Source of the DNA: Hippopus hippopus | Lineage: Eukaryota; Mollusca; Bivalvia; Cardiida; Cardiidae | NCBI GenBank assembly: GCA_946811185.2 | Contig: OX328112.1 | Span: forward strand, 25,991,742 to 26,055,741 | Direction of reading: 5' to 3' | Length of the DNA: 64,000 bases | In this document: piece by piece, positions 16,933 through 27,441 of the stretch | Numbering within the stretch: position 1 is the first letter of the stretch | Layout of the letters: each line of letters begins with the position of its first letter | The notes under the pieces: generated by a model | Databases searched by the model: none | What the model saw: the letters and a program-made list of their open reading frames with translations, nothing else | What the model was told of the DNA's origin: nothing | Program-made: the position numbers and the translations under genes

Positions 16933-17577
16933 ATGGATTTCAACTTAAATGGATTCAACTTGGACGGTTTCGACATAGACGAATTCCTACCAAAAGAAAA
17001 CACTGGAGATATTTTATCATCAGCAATGGATTCAACACTCGTCAACCCAACGACTGCGATAAATACAACACTCATCAACCCAAAGACCATATTGGACGAC
17101 ATTTTTGAAGAAGTAAGACAGCTGAATTCAAAACAAGATTGTGTATTGACTCAGCTTTTAGAAGAACTGAAGACTTTTAACAAGCATTTGGAGGAGATAA
17201 AGACTTTAAACACAAACACTGAACAGCTGAGCAGAAATATTGAGACATTATGTCAACAGAGTAAGCGTGATTCACCTGTTCCTGTGCAGATTCCGGTGAA
17301 AGTCCCGATGGAGTTTGACTTTGATAAAACCAGTCTTCATAAACTAGTAGAGTCAATCGTAACGGTTGTAAAGAAAGAAAAACAACAGCCAAAGGAAAAA
17401 CAGCGAAGAGCAACAAAAAGAAAATCAGAGGAAAGCAATGGGGAACTTCACAAAAAGCAAGGAGTTCTCAACAACTGGGCAATCTCGACAATGACGGGCC
17501 AGGGCAAATACGGAAAAAAGATTGATGACTTCGATGATTTCAAGATCCCGAAAAAACCAAAGAAAAGCTGTCAGTAA
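16933..17577 (+). CDS. Coiled-coil arm protein with basic tail (214 aa)
   Basis: Largest arm protein, with no family recognised. Residues 1-20 are Asn/Leu/Asp/Phe-rich (NLNGFNLDGFDIDEF). Residues ~55-115 form a heptad-patterned coiled coil (ILDDIFEEVRQL, LLEELKTFNKHLEEIKTL). A proline/valine hinge (PVPVQIPVKVPMEF) follows, then a basic stretch KKEKQQPKEKQRRATKRK typical of a nuclear localisation signal, and a lysine-rich C-terminus. TATAAAAG is about 70 nt upstream. The stop codon TAA marks the inner edge of the right TIR. An oligomeric, nuclear, possibly DNA-associated protein is a fair guess, nothing more. Confidence 0.72.
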   Translation: MDFNLNGFNLDGFDIDEFLPKENTGDILSSAMDSTLVNPTTAINTTLINPKTILDDIFEEVRQLNSKQDCVLTQLLEELKTFNKHLEEIKTLNTNTEQLSRNIETLCQQSKRDSPVPVQIPVKVPMEFDFDKTSLHKLVESIVTVVKKEKQQPKEKQRRATKRKSEESNGELHKKQGVLNNWAISTMTGQGKYGKKIDDFDDFKIPKKPKKSCQ

Positions 17578-17607
17578 AAGCTGGAAAACATTCCAACACA
17601 GAAAAAC

Positions 17608-17643
17608 AGCCTTTTTCAGGGCTAACCCAACACCACGAAAAGA
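17608..17643 (+). terminator. Histone-type 3' processing signal with G-U pair (214-aa gene)
   Basis: AGCCTT-TTTC-AGGGCT (17608-17623): the stem is preserved through a U-G wobble. Then AACCCA and CACGAAAAGA (17634-17643). Its left-TIR partner keeps the C-G pair. Confidence 0.8.
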
Positions 17644-18109
17644 TCTTTCTTTTCAAATTGTCAATTTCCTCTAAAAGAGATATACTCTAAGACTTTCAAT
17701 CAATGAGTTACACTCTAAGAGTTATACTCAAAAAAGCCTAAGTCCACAGTCCCACTGCAAATTTTTTACTCTAACCAGACAAAAAAAGTCTATTCCCAAC
17801 CCTCTTGACCAGAGACAGTGTGGGCATTAAAATCACACTGTATTCCATATCAAAAAAAGACTAAGTCCAAACTCATGCGCATAACACGAATCTTCTCCTT
17901 CTAGTTTTTTTACTCACACAAAGAAATATAACGAAGCTTCTGATTGGGCAACATTAAAGCAACGAAGCTTCTGATTGGTCAAAAACGTTAATTCTGAAAG
18001 ATTATTCTTTTCAAATTTTTTAGCATTTCTACCTCTATGAGTTACACTTAATAACACATAGCGTTTAAACCCCCTCTTCATCGAGGGTGCTTTCGCCCGG
18101 GAACGAGCT

Positions 18110-18280
18110 CGTAATTCTGAATCAAAGTAGGTCAATCTTAGTTCTGACGAGAGGATTGACCCACTTTGACATAGAATTAACGGTGTCCAATCGATTCGTT
18201 CGTTATATCATTACACATTTTGATTGGTCACCGTTAATTCTGAACCAAAGTAGGTCAATCCTCCCATCAGCTTATAAAAG
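18110..18280 (+). promoter_or_regulatory. Promoter module of the 101-aa gene, right
   Basis: TAGGTCA (18128-18134) and, near the gene, a second TAGGTCA at about 18251-18257; a diverged TTGACCCAC site between them; CCAAT/ATTGG pair in the 18186-18228 stretch; TATAAAAG 18273-18280, 31 nt before the ATG. Confidence 0.68.
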
Positions 18281-18310
18281 CCGACGATTTTTCCACTATT
18301 CAATTGAACG

Positions 18311-18616
18311 ATGGAAGATCTCCGAAAATCAGTTCAAAACTTAATGAGAGCGGTATCCACCCTCTCATTAAAATTAGAGAGAGTAAACGGTCAAATCGAG
18401 AAGATAATGGGTGAGGATAAAAGACTACCATCACCACCATTAGCGATAGCTAACGAAAAGAAGGAGTTTGTCATCCCAGTGACGGAATGCTGGGATGACG
18501 ACGATGAGCCGGCGTTCACGCTAAACTTTAACCTGGACGACCAACAGATAAAGAGGCTAAGGAGGCGGACAGCAAGCAGCTGTCCAGCCTGCAGAAAAGT
18601 TGGAGGTTGTGCCTAA
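18311..18616 (+). CDS. Small coiled-coil protein with C-terminal CPAC...GC motif, right copy (101 aa)
   Basis: Same gene as 5457-5762 on the opposite strand. Identical through MEDLRKSVQNLMRAV, the WDDDDEP patch and the SCPACRKVGGCA end, but residues 78-82 read as DQQIK in place of EMGLR (18540-18556). That block holds about 11 base changes in 17 bp inside otherwise near-identical sequence. Both versions stay in frame. Two protein variants from one element is either deliberate diversity or a copying patch from a related element. Confidence 0.72.
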   Translation: MEDLRKSVQNLMRAVSTLSLKLERVNGQIEKIMGEDKRLPSPPLAIANEKKEFVIPVTECWDDDDEPAFTLNFNLDDQQIKRLRRRTASSCPACRKVGGCA

Positions 18617-18636
18617 AAAACACAATCTCCACAAAC

Positions 18637-18671
18637 AGCCCTTTTCAGGGCTACCATTCCACACGAAAGAG
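18637..18671 (+). terminator. Histone-type 3' processing signal (right 101-aa gene)
   Basis: Perfect AGCCCT-TTTC-AGGGCT (18637-18652), ACCA, CACGAAAGAG (18662-18671). Confidence 0.86.
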
Positions 18672-18674
18672 TGA

Positions 18675-19158
18675 TCTTTCAAATTGTCATTTTTCAAGAC
18701 TATCAGTCAGTACAACCCCACTCAGGGTAAGCAGAATGGGGCACTCAAGGTAAGTCAGATAGGGACTGGCCAATCTCTGCAATATGTACAGTCTAAGATC
18801 AACCGGAAATGGTCTTTGCCCTGTAACCATGACGTCACATAACTTTCCTAAGCCACACCCATCTTTCCCCCTCTCAGGGTAAGGAGAGTAGGTACCGGAA
18901 GGTCACGTCAGCCGGAAGTGACGTCACATGCCCTATTCTGCTACCCCCGCTGCCCCATTTACTGTCAGGGTAGCAGAACGGGCCACTCAGGGGTAGTCAC
19001 TTGGGGCAACCGGAAGTGACGTCATAGTGCTTACCCTCAGAATTCAAAATGGCGGACTTTTGGCGTTATCTACTTCCGGTTTGTCTCCAAAAGTGCCCCA
19101 TTTGCTATCCCAGTGCCCCATTTTACTGTCAGGATAGCAGAATGGGGCACTCAGGGGT
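18675..19158. promoter_or_regulatory. TIR tip zone, right (mirror of 4904-5400)
   Basis: Same GGGGCAC/GCCCCAT blocks and three TGACGTCA palindromes beside CCGGAAGT. No gene seen; the small open frame from 19049 simply crosses the repeat blocks. Confidence 0.6.
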
Positions 19159-19199
19159 AGTCACTTGGGGCAAAATCGCCTATTTTGCCCCAAGTGACT
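19159..19199. promoter_or_regulatory. Terminal hairpin, right
   Basis: Perfect 18-bp inverted repeat around a 5-nt loop (CGCCT), 13 nt from the end of the element; mirror of 4863-4903. Confidence 0.8.
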
Positions 19200-19212
19200 C
19201 CCCTATACTACT

Positions 19213-19218
19213 CATATC
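19213..19218. repeat. Target-site duplication, right copy (CATATC)
   Basis: Same six bases as 4844-4849, immediately after the terminal CTATACTACT. Confidence 0.9.
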
Positions 19219-20542
19219 TATTTCAGTAGTTCGGTGCTTTAAGAGTAAGACTCAGTTACATGTTTGTCTCATCAGCTACTCCATATTGGTTGATTCTCAT
19301 CCTTTCCATATTTCAGATTAAGAGCACAAGGTTTACTGTAGTGATGCTTTTGCTCATTAGAAAGACTCAAATACAATGACCTGTGTTGTCCAAGGACAAT
19401 TAAAGTCGCTTTTGAAGACAATAAAAGATCAAAATCAGGCTGTCCTTTGAATGCAATGTAGATCAATAGACGTACATGTCTAAGATCTTAATTATCTGTT
19501 AATGTAGGATATATATGGGAAAAAAAACCAGCATAAAATTGTAATGTTTGGATATTGTTTTTCTAACTGTAAAAGGTCATAACTGAGTGTTTTAACTCTT
19601 AACCAAACTATCCCGTTATTGATGACCCCGAGGAAGTACGCTGTTAAAAACATTGTGGAAAAGGAAAAATGCAGATCGTTTTCTCTTTTTCCCACAATGT
19701 TCTTTTACCCTTTCAAAGATTCAGATCATCATTTGGTCTACATTTGAATCGTCATGTGCAGGACAGAACGATTTTGCCCAGGACAAATTAGCCAGTCAAA
19801 AAACATTAGGTAGGACAATTTGTCCAGATAAAAATGATGGCTTGTTAAAAATGAAAAAAAAAAACAATAATAATAAAAGGACAGCTTGCAGCCAAAAGTA
19901 AACAAGTTGATAGTCATAATACAAACATATTTTATACGACTTATTCATATCATTTTAAAGAATGGATATTATTGATAATGTCTGACAGTATGTTACAGTA
20001 CACTAACCACAGTTGCAAAAGTTACAGAAAAGAATATTTATATTTTGTTTAACTTTTCTAAATGGTTGGTAGGTACTGTTACTCATGATGAGTGATATCA
20101 AAAGCTTGATTATAGGTACTACTGATCAGAATTGTCACATATATTCAACGTTCTATTGCTGTCAACTGGCAAACATTTATCTTTAGCTTCCATTAAACTA
20201 CTACAAGTAATTTGTAAAGGACAGTTGAAATAGGGGCTTCCTACGTGGTTCAGTAATAAGGTATAGGATTTCTATCCCATATATAGTTCAGACAACTGAG
20301 ATTTGATTTGTGATTTCAAACCATTGTAGTTATTCTGTGTCGACAGATTTCAGTGCTGACAGCACTTTGATTTTGCTTTATTTTGCCAAGGCACTCGAGG
20401 CAATGGTTACTGTCACATTTTGTCCATGCGCCCCTTGCGATTTCCCCACGTAGTTATATGGGTCAGTATTACACATGTGTATTTCTTCGTCAATACGCAG
20501 ACAGGAATTCATAACAATATTGGGCACTTTTAAATTTTCAAG
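19219..20542. other. Host intergenic with one palindromic MITE (M2)
   Basis: Around 19590-19745 a degraded member of palindromic family M2 is seen (GACCCCGAGGAAG, AAAACATTGTGGAAAAGG and its mirror CCCACAATGTT). The rest shows no supportable gene. Confidence 0.5.
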
Positions 20543-21415
20543 ATGCCAAGGCTTAATATCGAAGAAAGTGTGGAAATTTCTAGCATGCTTGAGAGCGGAC
20601 TTTCGCAAAAAAGAGGCGCTAGACAGGTTAATGTAACGGGGTCAACTATTATCCGTCTTGTCCAACGAGTTGATAGGCCTCGGCCCGGTCCGCCTCGTGT
20701 GGTGTCTTCATCCGTCAACGTCATCTGCATAACCATTTTATCCCGGCGCAATCCACGACGACGGGACTTGTAGGCACTCATGGAAGGTCTGTGAGTCACA
20801 ATGCCTTAATAAGACGTCTCTTGGAGAGAGGAATTTCTTGTAGGAGGCCACACTGTGCAGTGGTGTTGAAGAAGCGTCACCGTCTTGCACGTCGGCAATG
20901 GGATGGAGACAACATGAGAAAAAACGTTGCCGCAATGTGTCTTCAGCAAGAAATCTCGGTCCAATGTTTCTTTCGCCGACGGGCGTGTGCGCGTCTATCG
21001 TCGACGTCATGAACATTACGCCCGTAGTTGTATGGTAGAACACTACCGTTTTGATAGATGTATCGTTATGTTTTGGGCTTCCATAAACCACACCTTTAGT
21101 ACGAAACTGATTATGATAAACGGCAAAGAGCTATGCTAATCAAGTAATTCGTCCTATTGTAATCCCACTGTTCCAGAGATTTTTTTCAGAGCCAACAATA
21201 CCAACATTATGCAATGGCCTGCCAATTCTCCTGACTGTTACCCGATAAAGTACACACGTATGTTACGTCTTTGGACATCGTATGTATACGTCATCGCACT
21301 CCACAGCCACAAAGCATCAAAGAACTGACAGATGCTCTTCACCAAATGTTGGCTCGTATTCAACGGTATATAAACACTCAGAGACAAGTAGATACCTTTG
21401 TGAGCTAGAAAAAGG
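20543..21415 (+). pseudogene. Dead Tc1/mariner-type transposase
   Basis: Begins MPRLNIEESVEISSMLESGL, a Tc1-like helix-turn-helix start, and continues with RPRPGPPRV. Broken segments follow in changing frames: YRRRHEHYARSCMVEHYRF (the V-RR--E-Y region before the central Asp) and WPANSPDCYPIK, the conserved motif before the third catalytic acidic residue. Stops and shifts interrupt it throughout, so it cannot be active. I could not place terminal repeats with confidence. Confidence 0.8.
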
Positions 21416-22284
21416 TTATCATTTTCAGAACCCTTTTTAAACCCAACACTGTCATCCTGATTTAGACTGTAATATTTCAGCGCCCCAGCAGAAACAGTTA
21501 CTCAAAAAATCATACAAGTGTCAGTTTGGGTTTCTAAGAACATCGTTTTGTTCTTTTTTTTTCAGGTTTTCTCACGGGAAAAAATGTACAGTTAATTTCC
21601 AAGGAAGGCGATAAATATTGCTGAAATGATACTGTGAATTTTGTATTTCAGTTTACCCTCTCTGGGGCCTCTAATTTTCGGAAAACCAGAGTTGTCGAAA
21701 TTGGCTTCCTCTTTTAATACATGTGTATATGGTGACATTATACAGTCTCACTTCTATCGATGTTTTGACAGATAAATTTGGATGTTTAGGTTGTAAAAAT
21801 TATTTCAACAAAAATATTTGAATAAAAGCACATAGGTATTTTACCAAAAAGAAAATTAGTTTCATCCTGTGCAGTCCGCAAGTACTATTATATTAGTGTC
21901 ATAAATGTTCGATGCCAGCATGGTCAAAATTAGTCAACAAATCATTGAAACCTTTATGCAAAGAGAGGCACTAGTAAAACACCACCGGGTAAAAATTCGC
22001 AAAAAGGATTAGAAAGAACGAAAAGGAACAGATGCATGTACTTATCGATTGTCTTTCCAATCTATACAAGAAGACTGTGTCTAAGAATTCTTCCACAAAA
22101 GTATCATTCACCTCATTTTGTAGTCCCGCCCAAAGCAAATCTTGACAACAGCATTTTCTAGCCGTGGATTAACGTCACTGGACACGTGTTGAAGTCGAAG
22201 AAAAGGGCAAACAGAAATATGTAACAAAGGTAATAGAATCAGAGATTCAAGTTGAAAATTTTATAAATCACACGTTGGTAGTTG
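21416..22284. other. No gene seen
   Basis: AT-rich, stop-dense sequence with no repeat or coding signal I can name. Confidence 0.45.
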
Positions 22285-22520
22285 ATTGATTGACTGAATG
22301 GTGTTTTACGTCGCTTTAACATTATTTCAGTCATATCACGGCGACAGCTCACATATTTATGTATTTCCTGGGTTTCACCAGTACTAGGTTGAGGCCCTGA
22401 AGTGTCTTGCCCATGGGCACTTTAAAGAAAAACCCAGTGGATCCAGTGAAGCTCGATCCCTGGGCTTCCAGGTCACGAGTCGTACACCTTAACACTGAGC
22501 CACGCAGGACCCCAGACATG
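22285..22520 (-). repeat. tRNA-headed SINE, minus strand
   Basis: The minus strand ends in the SINE tail GCGACGTAAAACACCATTC (seen as GAATGGTGTTTTACGTCGC at 22296-22314). At the other end it has a degraded tRNA-like head with TGGCTCAGTGTTAAGG (A box) at about 22490-22505. Member of the mollusc SINE group also found at 33005, 34235 and 51849. Confidence 0.55.
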
Positions 22521-22574
22521 TGGGTAGAGCACACATGCGGTTTGAACAAATACGAAAGCAAAGGGGAGAATATC

Positions 22575-23400
22575 TATTCATGATATGATTATACAACTAG
22601 ATTTTGCCGAAAACTACGGTTGTAGATCTATGAAGAAATACAGAAATCAAACTACAGAGACATTGCATCCATTACTGGTGTAGAAAGAGTTAGAAGAAAA
22701 CGGTCTTTTAGACACACACAAGTTTTAAAGTAGTCTCAGATGAAATGACACATATGCATCCACTGTTATCATATTCATTGCTGATATTACACCTAAAAAG
22801 TTTGACAGTGAACTGAAATGAGTATTCACTACTGGGGGTGATTCACCTACCAGCAAATATCGCAACAAGCAAATGGGTGACTTTGATGATAACAATGAAA
22901 CCATCCACGGTATCAAAGCTCAATGGAATTTCCTCGAAGCCTGACACGGTAAAGGCGTTATGACGGTTTTGGCGGTACCCGTAAGAGATAAGCTGATGAG
23001 ACCATGAGAAGTAGAAAAGCTGTCATTGAAGATGCAAAAGGATTTTATGAGTGGGCAAAACAGTCAAGCATGACGATTATTGCATTTCGCTTTGTATCCT
23101 CAGAACCATATCCGGTTTATGAAACACTGATAGAGGTGAGGGTCTTTAAAAGTTATAGGGACGATGAAAATGCATTTTGTAGTTGGACTTGAGGAATCAA
23201 ACAATAAAGTGAGAGAGATAAGCTGCTCTTGCAATTCTCGTCTGTCTGGGCAAACGTGCGATTCTTGGAGATTAGAGACGTCCAAACCAAATAAAGCGAC
23301 AGCTAGTGTGGTATATGAAAGGACAAGAAAACCGAATTCTTTGGAAGTGGCAGAGGTAACACTTAACCGGAACATATCATAGCGAATGAAAGCGAGGAAT
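22575..23400 (+). pseudogene. Degenerate multicopy TE-like gene (DFAENY / EA-HGKG type)
   Basis: Broken coding pieces in shifting frames: DFAENYGCRS, EEIQKSNYRDIASITGV, DSPTSKYRNKQMGDFDDN, then WNFLEA-HGKGV-DGFGG and KAVIEDAKGFYEWAKQSS. I remember these motifs as conserved in a multicopy family of invertebrate hypothetical proteins with transposase-like character, but cannot name it. A fragment that may be its C-terminal domain is at 30050-30310. Confidence 0.4.
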
Positions 23401-23844
23401 CAGAAAACGTTCAAGAAATAGAAAATGCCTTTGAATGATAAGGTCGTAAGTGTTACTGACGACCGTATATGATGCATACATATTTCGAAACGGCATTTCA
23501 GTCTCTATCATTGTGTGCCAATTTCATGTAAATTGGACCTGGTTATAATGACCAAATAAGGTGCTGAAGAAGGTTGTAAGTTAAATACTGTTCAATTTCT
23601 TTATAAGATCGTATGTGTCACTTGTGTGTAATAGTATTCACACTAACCATACAGAATTAGACCATCGTGGTATTACACACTCTCCCAGGTAACTTAATCA
23701 GTTTAAACACTATAAGGCAATTGTTAAGTGTTTTAAACTGCTTTTAACATTATTGTGGCGCCGCATGAGCGGAGGCACTATATTTTTAATCGCTTTTGAA
23801 AAGTGCCTATGGAGGCAGCCATATTGTTTACAAGGCTTCCAGTC

Positions 23845-24035
23845 ATTTTGTACCTAGGTCATTTCCTACCTAGGCAATTTCGTACGATTTTAGTCATTTC
23901 GCGCCCACCTATACTTTTTATTTTGGTCATTTCGTACTCACTTTGATCATTTCGTACCCACTTTGGTCATTTCATACCCAGTTTTTTTTTTTTATATCAA
24001 TTTGGTAATTTAGTACCTAGTTTGAATACTATTTT
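23845..24035 (+). repeat. Minisatellite of GGTCATTTCGTACC(CA) units
   Basis: Eight or so imperfect ~20-25-bp units of the form TTTGGTCATTTCGTACCCAC, ending in a T-rich run at about 23985. Low-complexity; no gene. Confidence 0.65.
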
Positions 24036-25756
24036 CTTGTGTTGTTTGCCGAATGACAACTGCTTTTGTACATAGCTCCAATTGATATTATGAAATTTCG
24101 CCGAAGAATGACTATGATTGTGTCTTACCATTATTGGTTCTTTCTTTTTTAAGTTTTAATTTGCTTTCTAAAGATTATCTAGGACTTCTCGGTTCATTTC
24201 TCAACGAGGTCTGCATAAATTTACTTTGGTCAATTTGAAATGCGTTAAAAATTTTCTGGAGAGAGGCCGCATTTTCGTTGTGTTCTTCATAAATCATGTT
24301 GCAAAACCATGACTCTGTCTTAGACTTTAACTCTTTACCAAACAACATAATTTTAGACTCTTGAGAGTATTTGCAGACCATAATTCGAATGTGGTTACCA
24401 TTTTCTCCTTCTTCCACATTGTTTTCAAAATGATTCTTCCGCAAAGTTGATAATACTCGGGATTAACACAATGCCTTAAATGGTGCAGACTTTAAAAATC
24501 TTATTGTCCAAAACCAGATCGCCAAGAGTTTAAATATTTGTCATGTAGTATTACCATGTGGACCTCTACGAAGTTTGTTCAAGTGATGCATGCCCTTGGC
24601 GTAAAAAATTAACCCGCTGTAAAGTGCCCTATTTCAGAAACAACTGATTTGCGGCGCCATTGATGTTATGCATTAATATTTCCCTGTTTCATATTAGGGA
24701 GGCAGCTCACTTATTCATGTGTGTTTATGGTTTTGCCTGTACATAAAGGTCCTACTTCTGGACAATCAATTGAAAAAAGGAGTTTAGAATGACGATCGAA
24801 TAAAGGAACTCATGATTAGGAATTCTTCCCCTTGTTTGGTTGTTTGTTTGGTGTTTAACCCACTCTTAAAGCACTAGGCATGATGTTTTTGCTTTTGCGA
24901 CCATTGCAAATCAAGATTAGACTGCAAAGAATGTACAGTCTAATCTTGGATCTACACTGTCCGATATGCTGTCATAATAGACCTGTACGAATTATGACGA
25001 GCGCGTGAGTGACCATCGGAAGACGAGGTCTTGGCGAGGGAAACTCTCAAAGTGATCAAGAAATAGTCACCGTTTACAGTGGCGTAGCAAACCCATGAGA
25101 AATTCATCTTTGTACTTTAAAAACCCACAACATTTAGATTTGGTGAATCTGCGTTAATCTGGTTTATGAGCACTATTTTTTGACAGAATGGTATCGAGCA
25201 ACGTCGGGAATTATTGTCCGGCTGCAGTATTAGTATTCTGCTAGAGACGAGTTTTCAAAAGAATGCTGGAAAAGGCAAACATGGCTAGCTAAGATAGCTT
25301 TCTCCTTTTTCTGCGAGATTGTTTCAAGTCCAAATTACGCTCTGTTACATTAAATAAACTCTACAATATCTATCCTTGAATTGCCAACAGAAACTCGAGT
25401 GATTTTCACGTGAATTGGGCTAAATTGTGGGACATGAAACTGTCAGATTTAAAAGTATACTTGAATTTTTTTTTTTTGATTGCTGAACACAAACAGATCT
25501 GATTAAATAAACGTCTGTGCAAGTCAATCATGTGATGTAACTGGTATTGAAATGTATTTATACATTACTGTATTTTTCTCGTTAACTGGTATGCGGCAAG
25601 CTTGTCTTACTCGTGCATCGAGTTGACATAGGCTAAGCCTATTTTTCTTCGTGTAAGGTTATAGTAAAACATTTAATTAACACTATTGATTTTCAGTAAC
25701 GAACTCCAAAGTTAGAATAAGTTAGTTATAAAGTAGGTAAGAACGAGACAGTGTTC
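24036..25756. other. Intergenic; M1 MITE fragment
   Basis: An M1-type palindromic core (AGATTAGACTGCAAAGAATG ... TCTAATCTTGGATC) is at about 24905-24970. A 60-bp segment at 24626-24690 (CTATTTCAGAAACAACTGAT...) recurs at 35762-35825. No coding exon is supportable. Confidence 0.5.
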
Positions 25757-25891
25757 ATGCTAAGGTCATACATAGCACAACAAACAAAATTAGACGATAT
25801 GTTGCAGAACATCAGGAAGAACTTGGACCAATTGCCTAACGATGCCAGAGACCTGTACAGACACGGGTCCTTTGAACATCTTGAAAACTAG
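25757..25891 (+). other. Short open frame of 44 codons, possible exon
   Basis: Opens MLRSYIAQQTKLDDMLQNIR and continues as a charged helical peptide to a TAG at 25889-25891. Composition and heptad spacing look more coding than the surroundings, but there is no clear acceptor, promoter or neighbour to support it. Confidence 0.25.
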
Positions 25892-27239
25892 GGGAATTGA
25901 TTATTGCTCAAGATAAAGATAACCAAGACATAAAGATTTCAATCAGTGTAAATACCAGCTCATCTATTTCTTTAACTGGATAGTTCCATTTGACAGAAAG
26001 ATTTGAGAGCCTGAAGTCCTACTAACATAGCTTGATAATTTATGGTGTTATTTCAAAACTACTAATCTGTAAGCATTCGGTATTTGACTGCCTTCGGATG
26101 CTGTTCTGTAATACTCGTGATTAAAAAAACTGAGGACAAAGGAGCAGCTTCTCATATTGATCGATTACTCAATCCTATTTGATTTTCCATTTCGAGTGTA
26201 ACCTAGCAGCTATATCAGCTAGCCGAGCATAGATTACGAAAAATAACGAAAACGTGCAAAGGCTTACCAGTCTCATCCTAAGGGGACTATTTGGTTTTTT
26301 ATGCTGCAAACATTTTTGTTAAATACAGATAAGTACAAGAAGATATGTTTTTCTCCGCAGTCGTATACAATGCACAATTGTATTCAATGAAGAGGTGCAT
26401 TTTGGGCGTTTGAATGAAGGAAAGATCGTTTCGCAATCAGTAACTCTAATTTTATTACATCTGATTGTCTAATTTTATTACATCTGATATGATGTCATCA
26501 TAAAGTTATCACACTGATCTGAATACAAATCCTCGTAATCGAAGCGTGTTATTGATTATGTGACAAGGCCACAAGTCTTCACTAAACTCTATCACGAAAT
26601 CTAAAGTTACCCAAAGAGGCGAGGTAACCCATTAAAGATACTATTTATTTTTTCTCTTACTTTTGTATTTCTTCTTTACTGTTAATTTGCCAGCTGTTGG
26701 TTTACTGAATTCAGTCATAATTACTTTCTGAGTCGTTATTAATTGTTGTCGTGCATAGCCTATTTCAGTTGGCATGGGAAAGGTTTAGAAACGATAAATT
26801 TGTACTTTGGACGATTTGTTAAGATCAATAATAGATTACTCACCAGTTTCCTTTTCAAGCAATGTTTTCCTACCTATCAAATGGAATTATCAAATGGACG
26901 CTCGAATGCATTTTAGCCTATCAAGTATATACTTAGATTGGTCCACGTTCAAGGAAGACGGGTAGAAATGGGATAAATAAAATATCAATTCTAGTCATTT
27001 CCATTTGGGTTGATGTAAATTGACATTAAAATTTTGCTTGGCCTTTTTTGCAATTTGTGAAAATAGGTTGAGAACGCCCCATTATCGAGTCCGCTACTCA
27101 CTGTCGTCGTCCAAAGTTCTCGTACAGGTCTAATAGGACAAAGAGACCACTGAAAACATACTAATTCTGTCCTTTTTTGAAGTTTGAAAGTGCCCTTTTT
27201 GAATTTGTAGTCCACTGAAATTTAACGCCATTTTCAACA
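25892..27239. other. No gene seen
   Basis: AT-rich sequence without a supportable exon or repeat. Confidence 0.45.
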
Positions 27240-27410
27240 TTAGTCCTATTATATTGCGGATGCCAGTGCACCTATATAATTATGCTTCTTTACAGTTTCC
27301 TACCACTGCTACGCACAATATTCTTTCCGAGCTACTGACTGCTTAGTGTGTTACTATATTTTTATTCATTTTGCATCTATGGGAATAGCAAATTAGCAAA
27401 AATATATATA

Positions 27411-27440
<30 letters not shown>
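27240..27440 (-). repeat. SINE tail fragment and poly(A) run
   Basis: At 27250-27350 GGATGCCAGTGCACCTATA and CTTTCCGAGCTACTGACTGC match the body of the minus-strand SINEs at 33055 and 34290. An A-tract of more than 20 bases is at 27412-27439. Confidence 0.5.

Positions 27441-27441
<1 letters not shown>

Larger units (their letters stand above)
4850..19212. mobile_element. Complete Polinton-class element, capsid- and integrase-less
   Basis: 14,363 bp bounded by CATATC duplications, with AGTAGTATAGGGG at the left and its reverse complement at the right. It carries ~1.64-kb terminal inverted repeats, a type-B DNA polymerase and about ten small genes. The 6-bp duplication, AG/CT ends, long TIRs and PolB together match Polintons/Mavericks. 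It differs from autonomous Polintons because I find no DDE integrase, FtsK/HerA-type ATPase, adenain-like protease or capsid gene in any frame. The core genes carry frameshifts while most arm genes are open. It may be a non-autonomous or unusual lineage that takes the integrase from another copy. Confidence 0.88.
17575..19212 (-). repeat. Right terminal inverted repeat
   Basis: Reverse complement of 4850-6497 apart from scattered changes, the missing short duplication, and an 11-base clustered difference inside the 101-aa gene. The high similarity implies recent insertion or ongoing copying between the ends. Confidence 0.9.
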
